DNA from: Nicotiana tabacum
Taxonomy: Eukaryota > Streptophyta > Magnoliopsida > Solanales > Solanaceae
NCBI RefSeq assembly: GCF_000715075.1
Contig: NC_134080.1
Span: 36,622,758-36,686,757 of the forward strand
Length of the DNA: 64,000 nt
Reading direction: 5' to 3'
Shown: in pieces, positions 34,656 to 45,975 of the stretch
Layout: the number at the start of each line of letters is the position of its first letter
Position numbering within the stretch: position 1 is the stretch's first letter
Position numbers and translations under genes: made by a program
The notes under the pieces: model-generated
What the model saw: the letters and a program-made list of their open reading frames with translations, nothing else
What the model was told of the DNA's origin: nothing
The model's database searches: none

Positions 34656-36560
34656 AAGAACTTCCATCAGTTTAGAAGAGGAGGAGAAAAAAGAGGGAAC
34701 CAGAGATTAGGAAAAAAAAAGATACACATATATACATAGAAAAGATAAGAGAGAGAGGGGATACATATTAACACACACAGACAGACAGAGAGAGCTGGAA
34801 AAGATTTCTTTTAATAACTTCAATATAATTTCAAAACTGAAGATTGACATTAGATTTTGAAAAGAAAGGAGATAGGGAGAGGGATATCACAAAAATCAGA
34901 AACTGCTTTCTTCCTATTGTTTGTTCGATTCTTAGTTTGTTCAAACTGTCCAAACCAGTTCTGTCTTCTTTCAAGTATCGGCTAAGTCTATTGTTTGGAT
35001 TTGTATTGTTTGCTTCTCCTGGAATTGGAATGCCTGGATCTCTGATTCCATACTACTGGGAATTTGCTTCATTCTGCCATTCCTCCATTGGCTTTAGTGG
35101 CCTCTTGCACTGGGATTTTGTTCTATTGGTACCTGCTGTTACTGCTGCTGTTTGGTATTGCTTCTATTGCTCTACTGACCCCTTGCTTCTTCTGTTGTGT
35201 CCAATATCCAGGTACATACTAAGACTTGCATCTGATGTAACAATGAAAGCATGAAATCAAAGATATGCAGGAGTTTAATCATTCGCTTGCTGCAATTACA
35301 GTTTTTTGTATGAATACTATTAGATTTATGTAATTTGTTTAGTTTGCGATTCAACAAAAGAAGCACATTAGGTAGCCTTGTACTTAATCGCAGCTTAGTT
35401 CACCCTAAATTGTGATTTCGTTTGCTTAATGGATTGTCTGATAAGGCATGTATGAGTGTTTTGGCACACAGATAGTTAGGTAACCTTTCAACTAATATTC
35501 TGTATCTATAGAATAGAATGCCCTTAATCTTGTCAGATATGATGTTAGATTTTATTGAATCTTTGTAGGTAGTTCACATGATCCTGTTCAAACTCTATTA
35601 GCAATAGTTTTCGATAGGATAATTCTATTGACTTTGGTTTAAATAAGCAGGTTTCAAACTCGGAATCTTGTATATTAATTCCCCCTGACCAATTAACAAC
35701 ATGTTCATCCATGAAATAAAGTACAAAATAATTCACGCCTCATAAAATCAGATAGTCAAATAAGGATCCGAAGTTGGTCAAGTATGTAATCAGCATGTAA
35801 TCCTCTTTCTTTCATTTTATTAGAGACAAACACAATAGAAATGTAGTCACTTTAGGATATCCTCTTCTAAAATAATGAGACGAGCCTCGCTAAATAAAAA
35901 TGCAAATTGCGGGGCCCTCAATGATTAACCATAATAAATACTTAGAATTTGGGATGGACTGTTTAGTGAATTCCACTGCCTTCCCCAAAGACAATAACGC
36001 GTTAGACTTTTTAGGCGCGGCTTAATTAAATTACATTCTTAAATTCGGGTGCGCATTTATGTGACCCAAATTCAAATCTCAACGGAGTCGAAATGTGTTA
36101 ACAACTACGGGTGCATTGATTGTGACGTGGTTCGAGATGCATTTTCACGACGTTGCAATTCTATAAAAATAAATGATAATAATAAAAGCGGTTTAAACTT
36201 AATAAAAGCACGTGAGTCATAACATGTATTTAAATCAGATATTTAGCCATTATAACAATTTAAGCGACCGTGCTAGAACCACGGGATTCGAGGGTGCCTA
36301 ACACCTTCCCTCGGGTCAACAGAATTCCTTACTTAGAATTTCTGGTTCGCAGACTTCATTTGGAAAAGTCGAAAATTTCCTCGATTTGGGATTCAAGATA
36401 AACCGGTGACTTGGGACACCAAAAGCCAAACCTTTCCCAAGTGGCGACTCTGAATTAAATAAATAATTCCATTTCGAATATTGTCACTTAAATTGGAAAA
36501 ACTCCACCCGCGCATTTAACCCTTCGGGGGTGGGCGCGCAAAAAGGAGGTGTGAGAGCTC

Positions 36561-36601
36561 TGGCAACTCCTCTGGGGACTTTTACCCAGAACCACTGGTT
36601 C
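36561..36601 (+). promoter_or_regulatory. Primer-binding site, extended tRNA-Arg complement (inner element)
   Basis: TGGCAACTCCTCTGGGGA follows four bases after the LTR end. Continued resemblance to the tRNA-Arg 3' half is seen in ACCCAGAA and CTGGTTC further on, with more mismatches than in the outer element. Confidence 0.7.
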
Positions 36602-37939
36602 AGGGTTCAAGAATTCGAGCTTAGAATAATTGTTATATTTGGCTTTATTATCTGATCTTTATTACATGTTTTTGCATAACGTGCTAAATGTTGTCTTTTA
36701 TCGCTTTGATATTATCTGAACTGTATATAAACTGTGCCGAAACCCTTCTCTTCTTACCTCCGGGGAGAAGCTCGCTGGTCGAGACTCCCTATTCTGTTAG
36801 TGTCAATACCTGAAATAAGAAAGAGGTCGGACAAGTTACAAAGCCGGACGATCTCGCGGGTCCCCGGTACGTAGCCCCTCCTCGACTCGAGTTGTCCGCT
36901 CGGGTACACAGTCTAGAACAAATACCCAGGTTACGAACCTAGAATAACTTGACTTCATGCCGGATCCCTATTAGGAACGCTTATTTGCATCATGTTGCAT
37001 TTGACTTAGGGGACTCAACACAGGGGTTGAGTCCGTCTAGGACAAGCAACCTGAAATGAAAAAGGACCATCATGCTGCATTCCTATCCGTGTTGTGCATT
37101 TATTTGCTTCGGTTCCGCATGTCGACCGGTTCCTAAAAAAGGAAAAATAGCAGCGTAGGGGAGATAATTACTTATTTTGGAAAAATAAAACCAATGTCCA
37201 AGTAGTGTCAAAACCTCGCCGGAATTTTTCTAAAAAGAAAAAAAAAGAGAATAAAAACAAAATTTGTCTTCTTAGTTTGAGTTATTAAAAAAAAAAAATA
37301 TAAATTTTTTTCTTTTTTTATCACTTCCAAAATCAAAAAAAAAAGAGAAGGTATTTATTTAAAAGTAAAAAAAAAACGAAAATTCATAATTCAAAAAAAA
37401 AATGTTGTCTCTTTCGTAGTACCCCTTTTATAAATTCAGACTAATAGTCCAAAGATTTCCTAAAAAATATAATAATATTTTCTTTAGTCTTTATCTCTTT
37501 GCAGAAAAAATAAGAATACGTATTCTTGATTTCTAGATTTATTTGATTTTTTTCTATTTACGATATGCCCGAACTATGCCGGTTTGATTCTCACCGGATG
37601 TGAGATACGTAGGCAACCCTCGTCGGGTTCAACCCCATTTTGCTAAAATAGCCAAAATCAATGAATAAAAAAAAATGCGTCTCAAACTTTAAAAAAGAGT
37701 CATAAATAAGTCAGGTGACGCTGTTTTGTCATAAATAGCCGAATGATTCCGAAAAGGGACACCGGAAGGCTGACTTTGCATAAATAGCCACTTTTGGGTC
37801 TTGTTTAGCATTTTTGTCCAGTTGACCCACATAGCCTTAAAATCTTCGTCCCCGAAGTGTTTAAAGGCCGTGTTCAAAACTTGATCCCCTCTGTAAAATA
37901 TTTTGAGTCAAGTCATTTTTGTTAAAATCACCTTAATAA
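36602..37939 (+). other. Leader of the inner element
   Basis: Non-coding, about 1.3 kb. It contains strongly A-rich and T-rich runs at 37220-37560, one two-stem motif (37571-37615), and the sequence TTAATAAATGTGCAGGATGAGC just before ORF1. The TGTGCAG there could serve as a splice acceptor; the same sequence precedes ORF1 in the outer element. Confidence 0.6.
37571..37617 (+). other. Two-stem RNA-like motif, copy B (inner, before ORF1)
   Basis: Outer stem CTATG (37574-37578) with CGTAG (37608-37612), including one G-U pair; inner stem TCTCAC (37589-37594) with GTGAGA (37600-37605), loop CGGAT. Confidence 0.7.
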
Positions 37940-37948
37940 ATGTGCAGG

Positions 37949-39997
37949 ATGAGCACGACGCAAAATGAACATTTTTCAATAATGACCAAAATCCCTGTCA
38001 AATTACGGCTATGGTGGAATGATCTAGGTGTTGAAGGACAAAACGAGGTTAAGAAATATCTGAAAGGTCTTATGGGTTTGTTGGAAATCCAGCCTCGGGG
38101 AGATATCATAAGAGCTTTGGTTACCTATTGGGACCCGGTGCACAATGTTTTCCATTTCTCTGATTTTGAACTCACCCCGACTTTGGAAGAAATGGCCGGA
38201 TACATCGGGAATACTGAACTTCCCTTGAGGGAAAAATACTTGGTCGCCCCAAGAGTCGTCACAGTACATCAGTTCCTAGATTTATTGAAGATACCCAGAA
38301 CAGTCCACAACCCGGATCTGGCAGCCGAATTTTGTACTCCATGCTTCCTATATGATAGGTACGGTCATGAGGGGGGATTCAATAATCCAATCAACAAATT
38401 GTGCAGCAAAGGTGTTCGTCAGAAGTGGGACAAACACAGACGGGTAGCTTTCATGATGATGTTCCTGGGCCTTCTGGTATTTCCAAGGAAAGACGGAAAC
38501 ATTGATTTGAAGATATCCGGGGTCGTCAGCACTTTACTCACGCAAAATGACAGTACTCTCGCGCCTATGGTGGTATCTGACATCTTTCGAGCTCTTACAG
38601 TTTGTAAAGCTGGGGGAAATTTCTTCGAAGGTTGTAACTTGCTTCTACAGATATGGATGACCGAGCACCTCCGCCATCATTCCGAGATTTTGAGCCATGG
38701 TTCCCCGGAAAAGACCTGCATAGAAGAATCTTACACGAGAACCAAAGGGATCAGTTTGCCCAAAGGAGTCCTGGCATGGACCTCGTTCTTTCAAGCTCTT
38801 ACTGCCAGCCAAATACAATGGACGTTGGGATGGTTGCCTGTTGATGAGATACTATATATGTCTGCAGCTAAAACTCATTTCTTACTGATGGGGCTTAAGA
38901 GCATTCAACCTTACGCACCCTGCCGAGTTTTGAGACAGTTCGGAAGATGCCAGACAGTACCTCATAAGGAAGATCTTAGCACTCAAGCAGTTGAGATAAG
39001 TCCTAACGGACAATTCCCAGAAGCAAAGATTCGCCAAATCTGGAGTGAGTGTCAATATTTGAAATCAGATACTTGCGTGCGGGATCGAGCCAAAGGAGAG
39101 ACGGCGCCAGGTTACCTTGCATGGTATAGAAGGGAATTTGAGCATGAAAGGCCAGCTAAGAGACCCCACATCCGGAGTTTCACCGAATCATCGCAAAGAC
39201 AGTGGGATTGGTTAGCAAAGGAAAGAGGCCATTGCGCCGAAATCAGCAGGTTAAAGCAACAAGTGGGAAGCTTGAAATATGAGCACAACATACAAGTTGC
39301 TACCAATCTGGGAGAGCGGAACAGGTTAATTCAGGAAAACGAAATGCTCAGAGCCCAGATCAAACAGATGAGGGTGGATGCGGATAAACAGCCAAGGCGT
39401 CGATCAGACGAGCAGCTGATAAAAAGGTTAAAAAGTGAAATTAGGGAATGGAAAGATGGTTTGGAGAAGTCTGAAAACGTCATAGCGGAGCTCAGGGCAC
39501 AGTGGGATACGAGAACAGATAAGCATCGCCGATACTTGAATCAATTGGAAGGTGACCACGAGAAAACTGTTGCTAAAATAAAGAGAGAGATGGCTGCACT
39601 TGAGGTCAAAGTAGCTAATCAGGCCAAGGATTTCCAAATTGAGAGCAGATACTGGTACGACTCAATAGCCCAGATGAAGTTGGAAGTACGGCGACTGAAG
39701 CATCGGCACATACAGGATGCCCAAGTATTCAAGATATGTAGCGATCAGATAAAACGCCTACTCGTAGAGAAGAAGCGAACCAGAGATAGGATCAAGGCCA
39801 TTGCCCATGCCATCACCAGACGATGTCTACGATGTGCGAACATGTCCAGCGTTACCGTCCTCTCGACAGTAATAGGTTATGTCAAGCAGACTATGCATGA
39901 GCTGGAGCAACTTGAGAGGGATCTCACGCCTAGGACCGCGGTGAGGCCGAACGATGCCCCGCGGACACCAATTTTCAAAACCATAATGCACTCATAG
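37949..39997 (+). CDS. Ogre/Tat ORF1 protein, intact
   Basis: 682 codons without interruption, from ATGAGCACG to TAG; an in-frame ATG nine bases upstream (37940) is also possible, but the outer copy shares the ATGAGCAC start. The N-terminal two thirds resemble the DUF7745 / plant-mobile-domain group: RLWWNDLG, YWDPVHNVFHFSDFELTPTL, VAPRVVTVHQFLDLL, FEGCNLLLQIWMTEHLRHH, SIQPYAPCRVLRQFGRCQ. Residues about 425-620 are heptad-rich and charged (coiled coil). A CLRCANMS segment lies near the end. ORF1 is characteristic of Ogre elements; its function is unknown to me, though a nucleic-acid-binding or packaging role is often guessed. It is the only unbroken gene of this element. Confidence 0.88.
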   Translation: MSTTQNEHFSIMTKIPVKLRLWWNDLGVEGQNEVKKYLKGLMGLLEIQPRGDIIRALVTYWDPVHNVFHFSDFELTPTLEEMAGYIGNTELPLREKYLVAPRVVTVHQFLDLLKIPRTVHNPDLAAEFCTPCFLYDRYGHEGGFNNPINKLCSKGVRQKWDKHRRVAFMMMFLGLLVFPRKDGNIDLKISGVVSTLLTQNDSTLAPMVVSDIFRALTVCKAGGNFFEGCNLLLQIWMTEHLRHHSEILSHGSPEKTCIEESYTRTKGISLPKGVLAWTSFFQALTASQIQWTLGWLPVDEILYMSAAKTHFLLMGLKSIQPYAPCRVLRQFGRCQTVPHKEDLSTQAVEISPNGQFPEAKIRQIWSECQYLKSDTCVRDRAKGETAPGYLAWYRREFEHERPAKRPHIRSFTESSQRQWDWLAKERGHCAEISRLKQQVGSLKYEHNIQVATNLGERNRLIQENEMLRAQIKQMRVDADKQPRRRSDEQLIKRLKSEIREWKDGLEKSENVIAELRAQWDTRTDKHRRYLNQLEGDHEKTVAKIKREMAALEVKVANQAKDFQIESRYWYDSIAQMKLEVRRLKHRHIQDAQVFKICSDQIKRLLVEKKRTRDRIKAIAHAITRRCLRCANMSSVTVLSTVIGYVKQTMHELEQLERDLTPRTAVRPNDAPRTPIFKTIMHS

Positions 39998-40601
39998 GTC
40001 AAATCTGTATCTTAGCATCTTCTGCTTGTTTTTCCCATCAGGGTGATTTTTAGTCTATTTTGAGTCTAGGTTTATTTTCAAAGTTTGCTTTTCTTTTGCA
40101 AAATGTAGTTTGTAATAGACCATTTCAACAATAAAGAGGTTGCTTTCTTTTACGATCATTTGTGTTTTTCGAACTACGTAATGATCTGATTCACGTAGGC
40201 ATCGTGATACGTAGGCAATCCTCATCGGATCCGGTCGCATTTCTTTTACTGCAAAATAATAAAAAAAAAACATAAAAAGAAAAAAAAAAGAAAAGAAGGG
40301 AAAAACTAATAAAGAGGAAAAATGCCGGAATGACGCATGCTCTCGTGGCAAACATGTAGTAATCCACTTAACTGTATAGGTGCATCATGCCCAACGTGAG
40401 ATTAACTATCTGTTGTTTGCTGCAAATTAACCGTGCGTTTGTCGATGAGTATTCCAGGGTTTTTGGAAAGACGGTTGGTTTGGTGAAAGTCTGGCCTCAC
40501 ACTCATACTTCACGAGGTCAAGGAGAAGTGTTCAACTACCTGTTGTTAGGACCAGAAGCAGTACTCACACTTACTTCACCAGGTCAAAAGGAAGTGTGGA
40601 A
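39998..40601 (+). other. Spacer between ORF1 and gag (inner)
   Basis: Non-coding. Contains one two-stem motif (40171-40220) followed by a purine-rich A/G tract (40258-40320). The outer element has the same order, with a longer purine tract (58200-58385). Confidence 0.65.
40171..40220 (+). other. Two-stem RNA-like motif, copy C (inner, after ORF1)
   Basis: Outer stem CTACG (40174-40178) with CGTAG (40210-40214); inner stem TCACG (40191-40195) with CGTGA (40203-40207), loop of 7. Followed by GCAATCCTCATCGGATCCGGTC. Confidence 0.7.
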
Positions 40602-43164
40602 ATGTCTTCAGAAATTCCATCGCAAACAATCCCTGTTTTCGAGGAAAGCTCAATCTCAGCCGTCCTCACACCTGAATCCGCAACTGCGGAGGAAAATAGA
40701 ATCCTACGGCTCCGCATGCTGGAAATGCTGGATGATTGGAATAATGGGAAAGAGCCGCCAAGTGTCGTCCCCGGATTCCCTGAATTATTTTCCAGGTCAA
40801 GTGGGACTTCTAATGTCCCCATAAATTATCCTGCTACCCCATTCGGGTATCCAGCCACCTCAGCCTTCTCTGCTGGATCGCCTTCTGAGACTCATCCCCG
40901 AATGTCATCCACTGATGCAAGCATGAACATCTTTACTGCATCGCCTTGCCCGATTACGGCACAGCCTACCACGTACAAGCCAAGCTTTGACTCATCCTCT
41001 TTTACATTCCAAGCACCATCGTTCTCAATGGAACCAACTAGGTTCGCTACCAGTACTAATCCTCTACCGCCTCAGTGTGAGCTTGCACCTGGGCAGGATC
41101 AGAACCCCAGAATTGCGGAACAAAATGAGATTGCCAAGAGAATGAGAAGCCTTGAACAAAGTTTGAAGAATATGCAAGGATTGAGCGGACAAAAGAGCGT
41201 CTCTTACGCCGACCTATGCATGTTCCCTCACGTGCACCTGCCAGCGGGTTTCAAGACCCCAAAGTTCGAGAAATACGATGGGCACGGTGACCCCATTGCA
41301 CATCTTAAGAAGTACTGCAACCAATTACGGGGAGCCGGCGGAAAAGAAGAACTGCTGATGGCGTATTTTGGGGAAAGTCTAGTAGGGATAGCTTCGGAAT
41401 GGTATATGGATCAGGAAATGTCCCGATGGCATATATGGGATGATCTCGCCAGAGATTTTGTAAAACAATTCCAGTATAACATCGACATTGCGCCAGACCG
41501 AAACTCTCTGTCGAATTTGAAGAAGAAACCTTCGGAAAGCTTCAGAGAATATGCTATTAAAGTGGCGTGAATAGGCGTCGAGAGTGAAGCCTCCCATGGA
41601 TGAAGTGGAAATGGTCACTACCTTTCTCCAGGCTCAAGAGTCTGACTATTTCCAAAACATGATGTCAGCCATGGGTAAGCCATTCGCGGAAGCGATCAAG
41701 ATTGGAGAGATGGTGGAAAATGGCCTGAAAACAGGTAGGATTCTGAGTCAAGCAGCCATAAGGGCGACCTCCCAGGCCGTCCAAAGCGGGTCCGGAGGAA
41801 CGACAAGGGGGAAGAAGAAGGAAGAAACGACTATGGCAGCCTCTGAAGCAAGGGAGTATCGTCATCCCAGGCCCCATTTTCCGGAAAGAGACCCACAACA
41901 TTATTTCCCCCACTTCAATTTGGCATATGCTCATCAACCTTATATGGTCATGAATGCCCAACCTTATAACCATCCACCACAACAAGCCAACCGAGGCCCA
42001 GCTCCACCCCCCAGAAATCAGCCTCCTTACCGCATTTACTATAACCCACAACCCCCTCAGAATAACTTTCGCCCTCAGGAGCCACCTCGACGACGGACTT
42101 TCACGCCCATCGGTGAACAATACTCTACTTTGTTCCCTAAGCTAATCCAGTTGGGTTTCTTGCAACCAATCCCTCAAACAAGGCAAAACCCAACATCACC
42201 TTCTTACAAAGCCGGAGTCCGATGCGCCTATCATTCAGGGGCCGAGGGACATGATACAAATGACTGCTGGTCGCTGAAAAGAGTGGTCGAAAATTTGATA
42301 GAGCAAGGGAAAATAGTGCTAAGGGACGAGGAGATCCCAAATGTAACTAATAATCCATTACCCGCTCACAATAATGGGCCGCTGATCGGAATGATTTGCG
42401 AAGACAAAGAATTCGACCCTGCACTGAAAGCCATAATTGCCATTGTCGACACGGGGAAGAGGCCTAAGATAGACCAGAAACCAGAAAAGGGGGAGGAGGC
42501 CAAAGCTATAAAGAAAGAGCCTGAAAAGAAGGTGGAGAAGAAAGTGGTACCGGTAAAGGATGGAGTTCTTTACATACCACGAGGCCGAGCTGAGAAGACG
42601 CAGAACTTCGGAATCAAAAAGACAAAACCTATGTACGTGCCGAAAGGGGCCTATGTGGTCCGGGGGACGATTCAACCACCTCGGCTGAATGAGCCAGTGG
42701 TCATCGGACGCGTGCCACAAAAGCCAATGACCGACCCGTCCACAGTGCCATGGAATTATCAAAAGACTTTGGTAATGTACAAAGGTAAAGAGGTCATGAG
42801 AGAACTTCCAGAAAATACTCTCATTGGAAGGTATTCAAATACCCAAGAACTAAACAACTCCACACAAAGGCGCTTCCCGCCAAAGAAGCCCGTAAGTGTT
42901 GAAGAAGCGGAAGTGTTCTTCCAACAAATGAAAATGCCGGATTACGAAGTGATAGATCAACTGCGCAAGTACCCCGAGAAAGTGTCCATGCTATCATTAT
43001 TGATGAGGTCGGCCGAGCATCAAAAGATCTTACTGAAGACCCTGAATGAAGCATATGTGCCAGTTGAAACCTCGGTTGAGCAACTAGAGCGGATGATAGA
43101 AAGATTCTTCGCCGTCAACCAAATCTCTTTCAGCAAGAATGATTTACCCCCGGAAGGAGCGACA
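40602..43164 (+). pseudogene. gag: Gag of the inner element, broken
   Basis: Structural protein that forms the virus-like particle. Starts MSSEIPSQ at 40602. The N-terminal third is Pro/Ser-rich. The retrotransposon gag core is at about 41230-41680 (LPAGFKTPKFEKYDGHGDP, EWYMDQEMSRWHIWDDL, FVKQFQYN). A zinc knuckle variant CAYHSGAEGHDTNDCW (C-X2-H-X5-H-X4-C) is near 42220. A basic Lys/Glu-rich linker follows (42440-42620). Breaks: a one-base frameshift near 41558 just before the TGA at 41568, and TAG at 41572-41574 in the other frame. No further break up to the protease. Confidence 0.9.
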
Positions 43165-44128
43165 CACAACAAGCCTTTGCATCTAACAGTTAAATGCGAA
43201 GACTATTATGTCAAGCGGGTAATGTTGGATGGGGGTTCGGGTGTTGACATTTGCCCGCTCTCCACGCTGCAAAGAATGGAAATTGGGACCGAAAGAATCC
43301 GACCCAACAATGTCTGCGTAAGAGCTTTCGACGGCATCAAGAGAGATACCATGGGAGAAATAAACCTGTTGTTGGTCATAGGACCAGTCGAATTTCAAGT
43401 AACCTTCCAGGTGATCGACATGGATACATCCTACAATTTTCTCCTTGGCAGACCTTGGATCCATGCGGCAGGAGCCGTGCCTTCCACTCTTCACCAGATG
43501 GTGAAGTTCGAGTACGAAGACCGAGAGATCGTGGTCCATGGGGAAGATGAGCATGCTATTTATCGGGACCCATCCACCCCATATCTGGAACCGAGAGAAG
43601 GGAGCGAACATACGGTCTATCAAGCTTTTGAGATTGTACTGGCAGAGCAGCACGAAGAGGGAAACCCTGCCCCCAGCCTTTCTTGTCTAACGCCTTGGTT
43701 ATGGTGGCCAAAGATATGATCCGGCACGGATTTAAGCCAGGGAAGGGGCTTGGACGAACCCTTCACGGAATAACAGAGCCCATTACCTTGCCTGTCACCA
43801 AGAAACCTTTTGGACTAGGTTTCAAACCTACTCCAGCCGACGAAGAGTGGGCAAAGAAAAGGAAAAATGAGGGTTGGAAGTTACCTCAACCTCTGCCAGA
43901 TTTATATGCAACTTTCATCGGGCCAAGGTACGCTGAAGAAGAAGATGATGAGGTCTTCACAGCTGAGGAAATCGAGGAGATATGTGGGGCGATGAGAAAT
44001 ATGCTCTACGAGGTCCACATGGTTCAACCAGGTGAAGGCACGAGCATTGCTGAGATGCTGTACATGGGGTCAAACGCCAAACTTCAAAACTGGGAGGCTA
44101 CGCCATTCCCGACTAGACGGAAGTCCGG
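43165..44128 (+). pseudogene. pro: Aspartic protease and G-patch of the inner element, frameshifted
   Basis: Continues gag in one frame. Protease: catalytic-loop-like VMLDGGSGVDICPLS (43210-43260) and the C-terminal NFLLGRPWIHAAGAVPSTLH (43435-43495). After a one-base frameshift close to 43680 (first-frame stop 43717-43719) comes a G-patch-like block GFKPGKGLGRTLHG at about 43730-43770, a domain commonly found after the protease in Tat elements. The reading frame ends at a splice donor (GG at 44127-44128, then GTAGAC). Confidence 0.87.
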
Positions 44129-44341
44129 GTAGACCTGTCCTGCCACCTTTCCTGTGTCACAAGTTATCTCCAGGACATAACTTGAACGTTTTCTTCTTTT
44201 TAATTGTTGTTTTGAATTCCTAGTTGTAAACATTGTTGTCTTCCAAATTTCCAAAGAAAATAAAAAAAAAAATCATCATTGCTTTCCCATTCTTTTTTTT
44301 ATTCTGATTTTTATTATTTTTCCTTTTATCTCTCTTTTCAG
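44129..44341 (+). other. Predicted intron between protease and RT (inner, 213 nt)
   Basis: Donor GG/GTAGAC, pyrimidine-rich TTTTATCTCTCTTTTCAG acceptor. Removal joins a phase-2 exon end to a single base, giving an uninterrupted frame into RT. The outer element has an intron at the same place and phase. Ogre elements are known for an intron here. Confidence 0.75.
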
Positions 44342-45975
44342 TCATAATAATGCGGTTTTAAGTATGACATGCTTGCGGACTTCACGCCCAGATCACAATG
44401 AGTTATTTAACTGCGAATTAATGAACCCAGAACCAGAATATGATGCGGAAGAGGCTTTTAGGGAGATAAACCGAGAGTTGGAATATTTCGAGAATAAACC
44501 TAAGCCAAATCTGAATGACACTGAACCGGTAAATTTAGGAACCCCGGAAGAAATCCGGGAGACCAAGATAAGCATTCACACGGACAAGGAAACGCGAAAG
44601 GCGATAATTCAACTTCTTTTTGAATTTAAAGACGTGTTTGCTTGGTCATATGATGACATGCCGGGGCTAGTTGTTGATCTAGTGGTTCATAAATTGCCGA
44701 TTCATCCTGATTGTCCTCCAGTTCAACAAAAGCAACGAAAGTTCAAAACTGAGGTCAGTGACAAGATTAAAGAGGAGATCACCAAACAACTGAAAACGGG
44801 AGTGATTCGGGTAGTCCAATATACAACATGGTTGGCGAATGTGGTTCCAGTACCGAAAAAGGACGGGAAAACTCGGGTATGTGTAGATTACCGAGACCTG
44901 AACAGAGCAAGTCCTAAAGATAATTTCCCGCTGCCCAACATCCACATCCTCGTTGATAATTGTGCCAAACACGAGATATAGTCTTTTGTAGATTGTTACG
45001 CTGGGTATCATGAGGTATTGATGGATGAAGAGGACGCCGAGAAAACTTCCTTCACCACGCCTTGGGGCACCTACTGCTACCGGGTCATGCCATTTGGTTT
45101 GAAGAATGCTGGGGCTACCTACATGAGGGCCATGACTGCCATTTTCCATGACATGATGCATCAGGAAATAGAGGTGTACGTGGACGATGTGATAGTCAAG
45201 TCCAGGACGCAGGATAATCACATCCGAGACTTGAGGAAATTCTTTGAGAGATTAAGGAAGTACGACCTGAAGCTGAACCCAGCCAAATGCGCTTTCGGAG
45301 TTCCGTCAGGCAAAATTTTTGGGCTTCATCGTAAGCAGGAGAGGAATCGAGCTAGATCCAACTAAGATAAAATCCATCAGAGATCTACCTCCCCCAAGAA
45401 CAAAGAAAGACGTGATGAGTCTGTTGGGCAGGTTGAATTACATCAGTCGGTTTATTGCCCAGCTGACAAGCACGTGTGAGCCCATATTCAAGCTGTTAAG
45501 GAAAGATGCGGCGATCAAATGGACAACTGAGTGTCAAGAAGCCTTTGATAAAGTCAAAGAATACCTTTCGAATCCCCCAGTCTTGGTCCCTCCAGAACCG
45601 GGGAGGCCACTTTTCTTGTATCTAACAGTCTTGGAGAACTCTTTCGGTTGCGTCCTCGGGCAACACGACGTAACCGGAAAGAAGGAGCAAGCAATCTACT
45701 ACTTGAGCAAGAAATTCACCGGCTACGAGGCCAAATACACTCTGCTGGAAAGGACATGTTGCGCTCTCACATGGGTTGCTCAAAAGCTGAGACATTATCT
45801 CCAAGCCCACACTACGTTCCTCATAAGCAGGTTGGATCCTTTGAAGTATATATTTCAGAAACCAATGCCTACTGGGAGACTGGCTAAATGGCAAATCTTG
45901 CTTACGGAATTTGACATAGTCTATGTCACTCGCACAGCAATGAAAGCCCAGGCGCTAGCAGATCATTTGGCCTAA
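44342..45975 (+). pseudogene. pol: Reverse transcriptase and gypsy RNase H of the inner element, broken
   Basis: RT signature blocks are present: VCVDYRDLNRASPKDNFPLP (about 44878-44940), TPWGTYCYRVMPFGLKNAGAT, and the catalytic EVYVDDVIVKS (45170-45205). Then the connection region and first RNase H (LFLYLTVLENSFGCVLGQ, 45610-45665), which lacks the usual catalytic Asp at its start, as I recall for Tat elements. The region ends at TGRLAKWQILLTEFDI. Breaks: TAG at 44979-44981, an extra T in the TTTTT run near 45316, and TAA at 45973-45975. Confidence 0.92.

Larger units (their letters stand above)
32592..36556 (+). repeat. 5' LTR of the inner element (3965 bp)
   Basis: Starts TGTGAGCACGTG; ends GGAGGTGTGAGA, where the canonical CA is mutated to GA. 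Two TATA candidates: TATATAAG (33300-33307) and TATAAAAG (34648-34655); only the second has a counterpart at a similar place in the outer LTR. Other contents: a triple RTGCAYTTGTGCAC block (34341-34396), a GAGA/CACA-rich tract (34690-34796), and the conserved GCGACCGTGCTAGAACCACGG block from about 36265. A 136-codon reading frame at 34844-35254 exists in both LTRs but has no domain. Compared with the 3' LTR it lacks 36 bp near 35665. Confidence 0.93.

Noticed and set aside
34844..35254. 136-codon reading frame present in both inner LTRs
   Set aside because: Both copies derive from one LTR by reverse transcription, so conservation means nothing. No domain, and absent from the outer LTR.
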